This document shows, in pieces, positions 1 through 10,611 of a stretch of DNA of 36,169 nucleotides. Each line of letters opens with the position of its first letter. Position 1 is the first letter of the stretch. Both the position numbers and the translations under genes were made by a program. The DNA is taken from positions 1 through 36,169 of the forward strand of contig JAIPCT010000028.1 of assembly GCA_021738065.1 (NCBI GenBank), written 5' to 3'. A model generated the notes under the pieces. That model worked only from the letters and a program-made list of their open reading frames with translations. It was not told the DNA's origin and did not search any database. Origin of the DNA: Burkholderiaceae bacterium. GTDB taxonomy: Bacteria; Pseudomonadota; Gammaproteobacteria; Burkholderiales; Rhodocyclaceae.

Positions 1-3216
<3,216 letters not shown>

Positions 3217-3296
3217 GCGTCTCTCCAGTCCGTCGCCGGGGCGGAGAGCGTTGCTGCGTTTCGGCTCACCTCTTGCCCCGGTGGTGTTTCAAGGGT

Positions 3297-3372
3297 AGGC
3301 GAGCGCCGTTGTGAAACTAGCTCCGAGCCTAGGGTGTCGACCGCAGTCGGTCACCTTGCAGCGCTCCTCGGA
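3297..3372 (-). promoter_or_regulatory. SAH (S-adenosylhomocysteine) riboswitch in the metH leader
   Basis: Read on the minus strand, the leader has the layout of the SAH riboswitch. P1 is CCGAG (3371-3367) with CTCGG (3327-3323). It encloses a P2 hairpin, GGTG...CACC with CCGAC/GTCGG-like inner pairs (3355-3333). A downstream GCGCTC (3306-3301) can pair with GAGCGC (3366-3361) to make the pseudoknot. The segments GAGGAGCGCTGCAA and AACGGCGCTCGCC match the conserved parts I remember for this class, which is known upstream of ahcY and metH in proteobacteria. The class normally turns genes on when SAH builds up, fitting a role in clearing homocysteine. Identification is by eye; no covariance search was run. 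Confidence 0.88.
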
Positions 3373-3383
3373 AGCGAAGCGGC

Positions 3384-3389
3384 ATTATA
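3384..3389 (-). promoter_or_regulatory. metH promoter, -10 element
   Basis: A perfect TATAAT on the minus strand ends about 12 bases before the first paired base of the SAH riboswitch, placing the transcript start at about 3377. No good -35 hexamer is present at 16-18 bases. That place is occupied by one copy of the dispersed motif GAAAGTCGGCGCTG (3402-3418). Confidence 0.65.
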
Positions 3390-3429
3390 CAGCCGTCGCG
3401 TCAGCGCCGACTTTCAGCGCGTTGCGCGC

Positions 3430-3876
3430 TCAGCACTGCGCCGTGCAGGGCTCCAGCGCCAGCCCGCGCTTGATCCAGCCCGGCCCCGCGCCGCTGCCGG
3501 CCATGCCTTCCTTGACGTTGTACACCCGGGTGAAGCCGACGCTTTGCAAATAGCGCTGCACCTGTGTGGCGCGATTGCCGGTGCGGCAGATCAGCGCGAC
3601 GGGCGCATTCCTGTCGCCCTCAAGTTCCGCCAGCAACTGATTGACGAAGCCCGGTGCGCCCTGCGGATGCTGCATGTTGATGAGCTTGGCGCCCGCTGCA
3701 ACGCCCGTCTGCTTCCATTCCGGCGGCGTGCGAATGTCGACCAGGGTGAGCTTGCCGGCGGCCACGGCGGCGGAGGCATCGGGTGCGCTCAGGTCCGGTT
3801 CGGCGCTGGCGAGGCTGCTGCCGACCAGCAGCAGGCAGACGAGCAGAAACTGTTGAAAACGAAAAGGCAAAGACAC
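3430..3876 (-). CDS. Exported single-domain rhodanese-like sulfurtransferase
   Basis: 148 residues. A hydrophobic signal segment (residues about 7-25, ending near ASA) should send it to the periplasm. A single rhodanese fold follows, with the active-site loop CRTGNR and catalytic Cys97, so it can carry a persulfide; the true substrate cannot be read. I chose a GTG start at 3876 because AGGAG lies six bases upstream and the signal peptide starts there; the frame stays open further upstream but that part is the shadow of the lipoprotein gene. It follows the lipoprotein gene by 19 bases, so the two are probably one transcript. A copy of the GAAAGTCGGCGCTG motif lies 10 bases past the stop. Confidence 0.88.
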   Translation of the reverse strand: MSLPFRFQQFLLVCLLLVGSSLASAEPDLSAPDASAAVAAGKLTLVDIRTPPEWKQTGVAAGAKLINMQHPQGAPGFVNQLLAELEGDRNAPVALICRTGNRATQVQRYLQSVGFTRVYNVKEGMAGSGAGPGWIKRGLALEPCTAQC

Positions 3877-3895
3877 GGGCAACTCCTGAAAGGGT

Positions 3896-4441
3896 TCAGC
3901 GGCTACCCCGCGTTCCGAGCGGGGCGTTGAGCAAATCAAACAATAGACCACGATACTCCAGCGGAGTTTCCTCGCGCCGCGAACTGCGCGTGACATGGCC
4001 TTCGGGCGTGAAGTGCACATGGAAAAATGCGATGTTGCCCGGAATCGTCGGTTCGATACGCCATTCCCAGACGACTTCGGGCATGCGCGGGAAGTTGTCC
4101 TTGCCGGCAGGTTTGCCGAGCAGGCGCCGCACCTGCTCGCTACTCCAGCCTTTCTCGATACGCGCAAAGTTTTCTTCGCTCAAAGCTTGTTCGATTTTCT
4201 GCAGCACCCCGTCTTTGCCCAGGGTCAGCATCCAGCACCGCGTGCCTGCCGGTCCGGTCGGATACTCCCAGGTGACGCTGCCATCGCTGTTGGGCCATTC
4301 GGCTGCCGGCAGGCCGAGTCGTTCCCGCGTTTCCTGCGCGGTCGAAATGCCCGGCTTGAGCGCCGCCAGACCGAAGCCGGCGCAGCCGATCAGGGCAAGC
4401 GCAAGGGCGGCGACAAGCAGCATGCGAAGAAGCGGAACCAT
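3896..4441 (-). CDS. Putative lipoprotein with two SmpA/BamE-like segments
   Basis: 181 residues. The N-terminal hydrophobic stretch ends in the lipobox LIGC (Cys20), so it is a predicted lipoprotein. Two segments of the form (pGxS...ET/QVRRLLGxP...), around residues 30-45 and 93-112, resemble the SmpA/OmlA (BamE-like) fold. Each is followed by a Trp-rich strand (VTWEYP; VVWEWRI). It is not BamE itself by length and duplication, and the role is unknown. It probably forms a two-gene unit with the exported rhodanese downstream. A TATAGT box (4449-4454) lies only about seven bases before the ATG, so the transcript could be nearly leaderless. Confidence 0.8.
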   Translation of the reverse strand: MVPLLRMLLVAALALALIGCAGFGLAALKPGISTAQETRERLGLPAAEWPNSDGSVTWEYPTGPAGTRCWMLTLGKDGVLQKIEQALSEENFARIEKGWSSEQVRRLLGKPAGKDNFPRMPEVVWEWRIEPTIPGNIAFFHVHFTPEGHVTRSSRREETPLEYRGLLFDLLNAPLGTRGSR

Positions 4442-4667
4442 GGATTGACTATACTTCAGGCGTCAAGATCGCCGCTACGGCTGCGTCGTTAGCGTAATAG
4501 CTCGTTCGGGGCGACTGGTGGCAGTCGAGCGAAGCGAGCCGATCAATAGCCCCCGTGAGGGGGGATGGGGGGGCGGGACTTCAATTTGTTTTTCGCGCGT
4601 TTCATCTTCCGCGGGTGGAGCTTACGGCCATGAGCGTTAGAATGAAATGCCACAAAAGGAGAATGAT
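4442..4667. other. Intergenic region between divergent genes
   Basis: No credible gene. It holds two small hairpins: CGACTG/CAGTCG around 4519-4534, and a C-run facing a G-run (GCCCCCGTGAGGGGGG) near 4550 with no T-tract on either strand. A TAGAAT box at 4638-4643 could start the transcript of the rhodanese to the right, just ahead of the strong AAAAGGAG site at about 4654-4661. Confidence 0.5.
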
Positions 4668-4757
4668 ATGTGCCTCCACGCTCGCAACATTCGCCCGCTG
4701 ACGCTTGCTGCGCCAAAAGCCTCCGCGGCGGCTAATCTACAGGACAGACTGCCATGA
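4668..4757 (+). CDS. Short ORF coupled to the downstream rhodanese (possible leader peptide)
   Basis: A 29-residue ORF beginning MCLHARNIRP and ending DRLP. It has the best ribosome binding site in this region (AAAAGGAG, seven bases before the ATG). Its TGA overlaps the ATG of the rhodanese as ATGA, the usual sign of translational coupling. It has no recognisable domain. It may be a real small protein, a regulatory leader with a Cys at position 2, or a chance ORF lending its ribosome site to the next gene. A competing ATG at 4631 opens a different short frame with no ribosome site. Confidence 0.45.
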   Translation: MCLHARNIRPLTLAAPKASAAANLQDRLP

Positions 4758-5146
4758 AACATCTGACTCCCAAGGAAGCTGCCCAGTTCCTGCACGACAA
4801 TCCCAAGGCGTTGTTTGTCGACTGCCGCAGCGAAATGGAATTCTTTTTTGTCGGCCATCCCGCCGGCGTCAGCCACGTATCGTGGAACGACGGACCCGAC
4901 TGGGACGTCAATCCTCACTTTGTCGGCGAGGTGCGGAAGCTTGCCGGCCATTCGGGCGATCGCCCCGTGGTGTTGATCTGCCGCAGCGGCAACCGCTCGG
5001 TCGACGCCGGGCATGCGCTCGAAGCCGCCGGCTTCACGCGGGTATTCAATGTATTGCACGGCTTCGAGGGCGAACTCGACGACACCCACCATCGCGGCGC
5101 GATGAACGGCTGGCGTTTTGAAGGCTTGCCGTGGGAGCAGTGCTGA
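4754..5146 (+). CDS. Cytoplasmic rhodanese-like sulfurtransferase
   Basis: 130 residues, a single rhodanese domain with the active-site loop CRSGNRS (Cys77) and the CH2A-type segment FVDCRSEMEFFFVGHPAGVS near the N-terminus. There is no signal peptide, so unlike the rhodanese at 3430-3876 it should act in the cytoplasm. The C-terminal part (EGELDDTHHRGAMNGWR) is typical of small betaproteobacterial rhodaneses. The start is the ATG overlapping the stop of a 29-residue ORF. The specific sulfur donor and acceptor cannot be told from sequence. Confidence 0.9.
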   Translation: MKHLTPKEAAQFLHDNPKALFVDCRSEMEFFFVGHPAGVSHVSWNDGPDWDVNPHFVGEVRKLAGHSGDRPVVLICRSGNRSVDAGHALEAAGFTRVFNVLHGFEGELDDTHHRGAMNGWRFEGLPWEQC

Positions 5147-5183
5147 ACGGGCGACTTTCACGCGGCCGATAGCAGCACCCCTG

Positions 5184-5197
5184 CCGATGATCATCGG
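5184..5197. repeat. Perfect 14-bp palindrome
   Basis: CCGATGATCATCGG is fully self-complementary. It lies 38 bases past the rhodanese stop in a 260-base gap (5147-5407) that has no gene. The lack of a loop suits a dimeric protein binding site better than an RNA hairpin, but no factor can be named. Confidence 0.4.
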
Positions 5198-5295
5198 TAA
5201 ACACGGCAAGAAGGCCCTCCCCACACAGCCACTTGCGCGGGAGGCGACTGATTTGCTCGCTTTGCTCGACGATCACCCGTCGCTCCGAACGGGTT

Positions 5296-5318
5296 CTTTC
5301 AGGCCGAAGCCCTGAAAG
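5296..5318. terminator. Hairpin between convergent genes, candidate terminator
   Basis: CTTTCAGG and CCTGAAAG form an 8-bp stem around a 7-base loop, between the ends of the convergent rhodanese and DUF2147 genes. No T-tract follows on either strand, so intrinsic termination would be weak. The right arm runs into a copy of the dispersed motif (CTGAAAGTCGGCGCCG). Confidence 0.35.
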
Positions 5319-5407
5319 TCGGCGCCGGCGGGACGGCGTCAGGCAAGCCGCCGCGCCACCCTCAGCCGATAGCCTCCCGCCGGTGTTCCGGCTTCAATGC
5401 CGTGACT

Positions 5408-5857
5408 TTATTCGACGCGAATCCAGGTCTGGGTGCGGCCGATGAACAGGAATGAGCCGCGCATTTCGAGCTTCTTGCCGCCGTCGATGACCGTCACTTT
5501 GGCGGCATAGGTCGTGCCGTTGTTCGGGTCGAGAATGCTGCCGCCGGCCCATACATTGTCGGCCTCCTTTTTCAGTCCGCTCAGGATGGTCATGCCGATC
5601 ACCGGCTTGCCCTTGCGCGGATCATCAGCGGCGCATTTGTCGCATTTGGAATCCTGCTTGGCCGGATCGACGATTTTCTCGACCGTTCCAGAAATGACGC
5701 CGTCCTTTTCGGTGATGCGCACGGTTGACTTGGGCTTCTTGGTTTCATCGTCGATGGTGTTCCAGGCGCCGACCGGCGACATCGGATCGGCGAGCGCACT
5801 GATGGATACGCCGGCGACAAACATCGCGAGGCAAAGTCGGGATGGCAGTGATGGCAT
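5408..5857 (-). CDS. DUF2147 family exported protein
   Basis: 149 residues. A signal peptide (residues 1-23, ending SALA) leads into a DUF2147 domain. The domain shows GAWNTIDDETKKPKSTVRI, a Cys pair in SKCDKC, GKPVIGMTILSGLKK, and a closing IGRTQTWIRV. The family is a small secreted beta-rich protein of unknown function, found widely in proteobacteria. The ATG at 5857 is preceded by AGGAG at a proper distance, and longer in-frame starts upstream would spoil the signal peptide. It stands alone. Confidence 0.85.
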   Translation of the reverse strand: MPSLPSRLCLAMFVAGVSISALADPMSPVGAWNTIDDETKKPKSTVRITEKDGVISGTVEKIVDPAKQDSKCDKCAADDPRKGKPVIGMTILSGLKKEADNVWAGGSILDPNNGTTYAAKVTVIDGGKKLEMRGSFLFIGRTQTWIRVE

Positions 5858-6057
5858 GAAGTCTCTCCTGGTTGAGTTGATCTGCGAGCCGATTCTAGCG
5901 GTAGTCGTCCGCGGATGGCCGATCCTGATCGATAGTTGTTGGCTTGAAAAACCTTGGCCGGACGGGTCATGGCCGGCGTGGTATCGCGCAAGAGTCGGAG
6001 GAGTGCCGTACAATCGGGCCATTCAGGTTTTTACTCAAATTCAGACAGAGGTATCCG

Positions 6058-6234
6058 ATGGCGAAACCCAATTATTCGTTCGAAAAGCGTCAGAGAGACT
6101 TGGCGAAGAAGGCCAAGAAAGAAGAAAAGCGCCTGCGCAAGGCCGGCCCCGCGGCAAACCCGGAAACTCCGGACGCCACCGAAACCCCGGAACCGGCCGC
6201 TGCGCCGGCGGTCGAAGTCAAGACCGACGCCTGA
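6058..6234 (+). CDS. Small basic conserved protein of unknown function
   Basis: 58 residues starting MAKPNYSFEKRQRDLAKK. A lysine- and arginine-rich helix (KRQRDLAKKAKKEEKRLRK) is followed by a Pro/Ala/Glu-rich tail. Short proteins with this N-terminus recur in betaproteobacteria, by memory. The charge pattern would suit nucleic-acid or ribosome binding, but this is inference. The ATG follows AGAGG, and a TACAAT box at about 6009 could be its -10 element. It converges on metW with only 21 bases between the stops. Confidence 0.7.
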   Translation: MAKPNYSFEKRQRDLAKKAKKEEKRLRKAGPAANPETPDATETPEPAAAPAVEVKTDA

Positions 6235-6255
6235 ACAAGGCGAGGCCGGCGGCGC

Positions 6256-6849
6256 TCAGCGCCCGAGCCGGTAGACCGCGAGACTGCCGAGAAAATTCGG
6301 CTCCTCGAGCACCAGGCGCCCGGCTTCATCGAGCACCTGACGCTCGCGAATCACCAGGCCCAGCGAATTGCACAATGATTCGAAATCGAGCAGGGTGAAA
6401 AAGCGCAGGTTGGGCGTATCAAACCATTCGTAGGGCAGGTCCTCGGATACCGGCATGCGCCCGCCCATCACCGCCAGGCGGTTTTCCCAGTAAGCAAAAT
6501 TGGGAAAGCTGACCACGGCTTCGCGACCGACGCGCAGCATTTCGCGCAGGATGCGTTCAGTGTGGCGCACGGTTTGCAAGGTACGCGAGAGCACCACATG
6601 GTCGAAGGTGCCGTCATCGAAGCCGGCCAGGCCTTGTTCGAGATTGCCCTGGATCACGTTGATGCCGTTGCCGATGGCGGCCAGCACTTCGCTGTCTTCC
6701 AGTTCGACGCCGTAGCCTTGGGCGCCGCGCTCTTCGATCAAGCGCTTGAGCAGCGAACCATCGCTGCAGCCCAGGTCGAGCACGCGCTCGCCGGGCTGGA
6801 CCCAGCTGGCGATGAGGTCGAAATCGGCGCGTTCCGCAGTCTGGTTCAT
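6256..6849 (-). CDS. metW: MetW, methionine biosynthesis methyltransferase-like protein
   Basis: 197 residues with a class I SAM-binding fold: motif I VLDLGCSDGSLL (residues about 19-30), an acidic motif II (YGVELED), and the conserved MetW segments VVLSRTLQTVRH, SFPNFAYWENR and YEWFDTPN. MetW proteins accompany MetX and are needed for its activity or for the homoserine acylation step in several proteobacteria. The ATG at 6849 has an AAAGG site. It follows metX by 106 bases on the same strand and is probably read from the same riboswitch-controlled promoter. Confidence 0.93.
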   Translation of the reverse strand: MNQTAERADFDLIASWVQPGERVLDLGCSDGSLLKRLIEERGAQGYGVELEDSEVLAAIGNGINVIQGNLEQGLAGFDDGTFDHVVLSRTLQTVRHTERILREMLRVGREAVVSFPNFAYWENRLAVMGGRMPVSEDLPYEWFDTPNLRFFTLLDFESLCNSLGLVIRERQVLDEAGRLVLEEPNFLGSLAVYRLGR

Positions 6850-6955
6850 GGGGCTGCCTTTCCCGCAACACCCTCGCCGCGCGAGGGAACGATTGAAGTT
6901 CGCCGCCGACGCGGCTCGGTATTCCCGCTTGCGCCGCCCTGGGTTGGCCTGGCGC

Positions 6956-8074
6956 TCATGGCGTCGCCCGTTTCAGGTAGGTGTCGATGATGGCGTGGTA
7001 ATGCGGTTCGTCCATCAGGAAGGAGTCGTGGCCGTGGACGCTGTCGATTTCGGCGTAGGCCACCGCCTGCCCGTTATGCACCATGGCATGAACCAGTTCG
7101 CGCGAGCGCGCGGGCGAGAAGCGCCAGTCGGTTGAGAAGGCGACGATCAGGAATTTTGCGCGGGCACGCGCCAGGGCACGCGCCAGGTCATCCTCGAAAT
7201 CCAGCGCCGGATCGAAATAGTCGAGGGCGCGGGTCATGCGCAGATAGGTGTTGGCGTCGAAGACGCCGGCAAACTTGTCGCCCTGATAGCGAAGGTAGGA
7301 CTCGATCTCGAACTCGACGTCGAAACCATAGCTGCCAGCGCCGGGACGCAGGCGGCGGCCGAATTTTTCCGCCATCTGATTGTCGGAAAGATAGGTGATA
7401 TGGCCCAGCATGCGCGCCAGGCGCAGGCCGCGCAGCGGCAGCACGCCATGCTCGTAAAAATGGCCGCCGTGAAAATCCGGGTCGGTCAGGATGGCCTGGC
7501 GCGCGACTTCGTTGAAGGCGATATTTTCGGCCGACAGCTTGGGCGCGGCGGCGATGACCAGGGCGTGACGGATGCGCTCGGGAAAGCTCAGCGACCATTG
7601 CAGCGCCTGCATGCCGCCGAGCGAACCGCCCATTACCGCCGCCCAGGCGTCGATGCCGAGCTGGTCGGCGAGCCGGGCTTGCGATTCGACCCAGTCTTCG
7701 ACGGTGACCACCGGGAAATCGGCGCCCCAGGGTTTGTCCGTGGCGGGGTTGGTGCTGGCCGGGCCGGTCGAGCCGTGGCAGCCGCCGAGGTTGTTCACGC
7801 CGACGACAAAAAAGCGATCGGTATCGAGCGGCCGGCCGGGACCGATGATGTTGTCCCACCAGCCGATATTGGCCGGGTTGTCTGCGGTGTGGCCGGCCAG
7901 ATGGTGATTGCCGGACAGCGCATGGCAGACCAGGATGGCGTTCGATTTGGCGGCATTGAGCGTGCCGTAGGTTTCATACACCAGCTCGAAGGCCGGCAGC
8001 ACGCTGCCTCCCTTCAGCTTGAGGGGCTGCGTGAAGTGCGCGCGCTGTGCGGAGACGATGCCGATACCTGACAT
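6956..8074 (-). CDS. metX: Homoserine O-acyltransferase MetX
   Basis: 372 residues from the chosen ATG ([10 protein letters not shown]). It acylates homoserine, the first committed step to methionine. Alpha/beta-hydrolase fold: nucleophile motif GGSLGGMQ, catalytic Asp in the [10 protein letters not shown] region, catalytic His in [10 protein letters not shown], and the conserved [11 protein letters not shown] and GSTGPAS segments. In the MetX-MetW type of Proteobacteria the acyl donor is often succinyl-CoA rather than acetyl-CoA, and sequence by eye does not settle which. An ATG at 8098 would add eight residues with no better ribosome site. The leader contains a SAM-II riboswitch with a terminator. 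Confidence 0.95.
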   Translation of the reverse strand: MSGIGIVSAQRAHFTQPLKLKGGSVLPAFELVYETYGTLNAAKSNAILVCHALSGNHHLAGHTADNPANIGWWDNIIGPGRPLDTDRFFVVGVNNLGGCHGSTGPASTNPATDKPWGADFPVVTVEDWVESQARLADQLGIDAWAAVMGGSLGGMQALQWSLSFPERIRHALVIAAAPKLSAENIAFNEVARQAILTDPDFHGGHFYEHGVLPLRGLRLARMLGHITYLSDNQMAEKFGRRLRPGAGSYGFDVEFEIESYLRYQGDKFAGVFDANTYLRMTRALDYFDPALDFEDDLARALARARAKFLIVAFSTDWRFSPARSRELVHAMVHNGQAVAYAEIDSVHGHDSFLMDEPHYHAIIDTYLKRATP

Positions 8075-8125
8075 TTCCAAATCCAGAAACAAGCGCATGC
8101 GAATGCGCGAAGCAATCGAGCCGGG

Positions 8126-8174
8126 CGAGAAAACAATAACGCCCGAGAACGCGTTAAGCGGCGATCCGGGCGTT
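8126..8174 (-). terminator. Intrinsic terminator in the metX leader (riboswitch expression platform)
   Basis: On the minus strand, AACGCCCG (8174-8167) pairs with CGGGCGTT (8145-8138), an 8-bp stem over a 21-base loop that can fold further. It is followed at once by ATTGTTTTCT. It begins 12 bases after the SAM-II pseudoknot, so ligand-dependent premature termination is the likely control. Confidence 0.75.
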
Positions 8175-8182
8175 GTGACTTC

Positions 8183-8238
8183 CGTCTCGCTTAGCCGTAT
8201 TTATTGTGCGCCCGCAAGCTGAGTCAAATTGGCGCGAT
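8183..8238 (-). promoter_or_regulatory. SAM-II riboswitch upstream of metX
   Basis: On the minus strand the fold matches SAM-II. P1 is GCGCC (8235-8231) with GGCGC (8212-8208). The loop starts AATTTGACT. The downstream strand has AATAAATACGGCTAAGCGAG, which carries the hallmark AUAAA and GCUAA elements. GCGAG (8190-8186) pairs with CUUGC (8218-8214) in the loop to close the H-type pseudoknot. SAM-II senses S-adenosylmethionine and turns off methionine or SAM synthesis genes. It starts at the predicted transcript start and is followed by a terminator. Identified by eye against the remembered consensus. Confidence 0.85.
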
Positions 8239-8244
8239 ACGCAA

Positions 8245-8273
8245 ACTATGCCGCGTGCCGCGAGGCTTGTCAA
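8245..8273 (-). promoter_or_regulatory. metX promoter
   Basis: A perfect TTGACA (8273-8268) is 17 bases from CATAGT (8250-8245). The expected start, about 8238, coincides with the first bases of the SAM-II fold. Confidence 0.75.
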
Positions 8274-8352
8274 TCGGCACAAGGCTGAAGGACCGAGCTT
8301 AGGCCATGGTCGGGCATCGGTCGTGCGAATGGCGAAGAAAAACCCGAATGAC

Positions 8353-8434
8353 TACCACGGAGAACACGGAGGACACAGAGAAAATTCATGCAAGCACTTT
8401 TTCTTTCTCCGTGCCCTCCGTGTTCTCCGTGGTA
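8353..8434. repeat. CCACGGAG-type long inverted repeat, copy 1
   Basis: Perfect 20-base arms (8353-8372, TACCACGGAGAACACGGAGG, and 8415-8434) continue inward as imperfect pairing to about 32 bases around a short A/T-rich centre. It lies 29 bases past the ptsI stop. Two relatives occur at 11117-11291 and 18045-18124. No transposase or gene lies within it. It may act as a 3'-end hairpin for the PTS transcript. Confidence 0.85.
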
Positions 8435-8462
8435 AATCTTTTCAGCTCGGAACGAAGGATTG

Positions 8463-10205
8463 CTAAAGCTTTTCCAGCAGTTCGCTGATTTTCTCCGGCT
8501 CGTCGAGTTTCAGGATCTTCGTGACGCGTGCCGCGAGCTGGGCGGTATCAGACATCATGACTTGCTGTTTGACTTCGAGCAATTGCGCCGGATGCATGGA
8601 AAATTCCCGCAGACCCATGCCCAGCAGGAGTTTTGTCATTTTCGGATCGCCCGCCATTTCGCCGCAGACCGCGATCGGCATGTCCACCCGCTGCGCGGTC
8701 TGGATGGTGTGCGAAATCAGCCGGAGCACCGCCGGATGCAAAGGATCGTAGAGATGCGCGACCGAACCGTCGGTGCGATCGATCGCCAGCGTGTACTGGA
8801 TCAGATCGTTGGTGCCGATCGACAGAAAATCCAGGCGGCGCAGGAATGGCCCCAGTGCCAGGGCGGCAGCGGGTATTTCGATCATGCCGCCGACTTCGAT
8901 GGCGTCGTCGAATTTTTGCCGCTTCTCGCGCAGTTGCGTTTTTGCCAGATCGATCAAGGCCAGTGTCTGCTCGATCTCCTGGGCGTGCGCCAGCATCGGA
9001 ATCAACAGGCGGATCTTGCCGTAATGGGCGGCGCGCAATATCGCCCGCAACTGCTCAAGGAACAACTGCGGCTCGGCCAGGCAGAAGCGGATTGCCCGCA
9101 GTCCCAATGCCGGGTTCGGCGCGCTGCGATTACCGGCACGGTCGCGCAGTGCGCGTGCTTCCTTGTCGGCGCCGATGTCCAGCGTGCGCAGCGTCAGCGG
9201 CTTGCCGCCGAGCGCCTTGACGACGCTACGGTAGGCCTCGAACTGCTCGTCCTCGTCGGGCAGTTCGTCGCGGTTCATGAAAAGGAATTCGGTGCGGAAC
9301 AGGCCGACGCCATCGGCGCCGACTTCCTTCACGCGATCGGTATCCTGCGGCAATTCGATGTTGGCGTGAAGCCCGACAACTTCGCCATCCAGCGTGCGTG
9401 CGCGAGCGGTGAGTAGTCGTTTCAGCTTGGAGCGCTCGAGTTCCAGTTCAGTTTTTCTGAGCCGGTACTCTTCCAGCACGCCGGTGTCGGGATCGACGAT
9501 CAGCACGCCGCGCGTGCCGTCGATGATCAGCAGGTCGTCATCCTGGATCAGCGGGCGGGCGTGCAGCATGCCGACCACCGCCGGAATGCCGAGACTGCGC
9601 GCGACGATGGCGGTATGCGAGGTCGAGCCGCCCAGATCGGTGACGAAGCCGCTGATGCGCAGGCTCTTGAACTGGATCGTGTCGGCCGGCGAAAGGTCGT
9701 TGGCAACCACGATCAGATCGTCGTCGGTCGCGGTCGCCTTGCGCCGTGCCAGTTTGCGCGGTTTGCCCTGGAGCACTTTCAGCACGCGCTCCACCACTTG
9801 CACGATGTCCTGCTTGCGCTCGCGCAGGTAGGCATCTTCGAATTCGTTGAACTGGTCGACCACCTGCTGCATCTGCTGCACCACCGCCCATTCGGCATTG
9901 CAGCGGCGCTCGCGAATCAGCTCGCGGACTTCGTCGGTGAGGGCCGGATCGGCGAGGATCATGGCGTGCAGGTCGACGAAGGCGGAAAGTTCGGCCGGCG
10001 CGCCGGGCACGCTGGCTTCCTCGCGCAGGCTGTCGAGATCGGCGCCGGCCGTGGCCACGGCCTTGTCGAAGCGATTCAGCTCGCCCGCCACGTCGCGTTC
10101 GCGCAACTGGTATTGCGCGACTTCGAACATGGCGTGTGAAACCAGATGCGCCCGGCCGATGGCAATGCCGCCGGACACTGCCTGACCGTGCAGGGCGAAG
10201 CTCAT
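8463..10205 (-). CDS. ptsI: PTS enzyme I (phosphoenolpyruvate-protein phosphotransferase)
   Basis: 580 residues, full family length. It takes phosphate from phosphoenolpyruvate and passes it to HPr. The phosphorylated His is His197 in DLGGSTSHTAIVARSLGIP, within the swivelling phosphohistidine domain. The PEP-binding barrel shows GLFRTEFLFMNRDELPDEDEQ, GTNDLIQYTLAIDRTD and the catalytic Cys region PIAVCGEMAGDP. The ATG at 10205 begins MSFALHGQAVSGGIAIGRA, as in the family. It is last in the EIIA-HPr-EI order. No sugar permease EIIB or EIIC is in the window, so a regulatory PTS is likely. Confidence 0.97.
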   Translation of the reverse strand: MSFALHGQAVSGGIAIGRAHLVSHAMFEVAQYQLRERDVAGELNRFDKAVATAGADLDSLREEASVPGAPAELSAFVDLHAMILADPALTDEVRELIRERRCNAEWAVVQQMQQVVDQFNEFEDAYLRERKQDIVQVVERVLKVLQGKPRKLARRKATATDDDLIVVANDLSPADTIQFKSLRISGFVTDLGGSTSHTAIVARSLGIPAVVGMLHARPLIQDDDLLIIDGTRGVLIVDPDTGVLEEYRLRKTELELERSKLKRLLTARARTLDGEVVGLHANIELPQDTDRVKEVGADGVGLFRTEFLFMNRDELPDEDEQFEAYRSVVKALGGKPLTLRTLDIGADKEARALRDRAGNRSAPNPALGLRAIRFCLAEPQLFLEQLRAILRAAHYGKIRLLIPMLAHAQEIEQTLALIDLAKTQLREKRQKFDDAIEVGGMIEIPAAALALGPFLRRLDFLSIGTNDLIQYTLAIDRTDGSVAHLYDPLHPAVLRLISHTIQTAQRVDMPIAVCGEMAGDPKMTKLLLGMGLREFSMHPAQLLEVKQQVMMSDTAQLAARVTKILKLDEPEKISELLEKL

Positions 10206-10272
10206 GGGCGTGCCGCCGCTGTCAGTGGGCCTTGTCGGGTCGGCCGTGAAGTCGGCGGATGGTGTCGGGGAT

Positions 10273-10542
10273 TCATTCGTCTTCGCCGAAGCGGCCGGCG
10301 ATCAGGTTCAGGATGGCCTGCAAGGCTTCCTCGGCGCGCTCGCCATCGGTATCGATGGTCACGATGGCGCCCTGACCAGCCGCCAGCATCATCACCCCCA
10401 TGATGCTTTTGGCATTGATGCGACGCGTGCCACGCTCCATCCAGACTTCGCAGGGATAGGAACCCGCCAGCTGGGTCAGCTTCGCCGAGGCACGGGCATG
10501 CAGCCCCAGCTTGTTGACGATCTCGGTTTCGCCGCGCGGCAT
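10273..10542 (-). CDS. ptsH: PTS phosphocarrier protein HPr
   Basis: 89 residues. The phosphoryl-accepting His15 lies in NKLGLHARAS. Ser46 lies in the AKSIMGVMMLAA segment, the type of site that HPr kinase modifies where that kinase is present; no hprK is seen here. It shuttles phosphate from enzyme I to EIIA proteins. It sits between the EIIA gene and ptsI with gaps of 69 and 67 bases and is surely co-transcribed. No clear ribosome site is visible. Confidence 0.96.
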   Translation of the reverse strand: MPRGETEIVNKLGLHARASAKLTQLAGSYPCEVWMERGTRRINAKSIMGVMMLAAGQGAIVTIDTDGERAEEALQAILNLIAGRFGEDE

Positions 10543-10611
10543 GCTATGCAGCTTTGGCCGACTGGCGGCGCGCCAAGGGTGCTGAGCCAGAAAAGCAGAC
10601 GCGGGCCATGA

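Noticed and set aside
3217..3400. Cobalamin riboswitch ahead of metH
   Set aside because: No B12-box-like sequence is visible; the leader is too short and fits the SAH class instead.
4548..4566. C-run/G-run hairpin as an intrinsic terminator
   Set aside because: Neither strand has a T-tract after it and it lies upstream of genes on both sides rather than downstream.
8353..8434. Inverted repeat as ends of an insertion sequence
   Set aside because: Only about 42 bases lie between the arms, with no room for a transposase.
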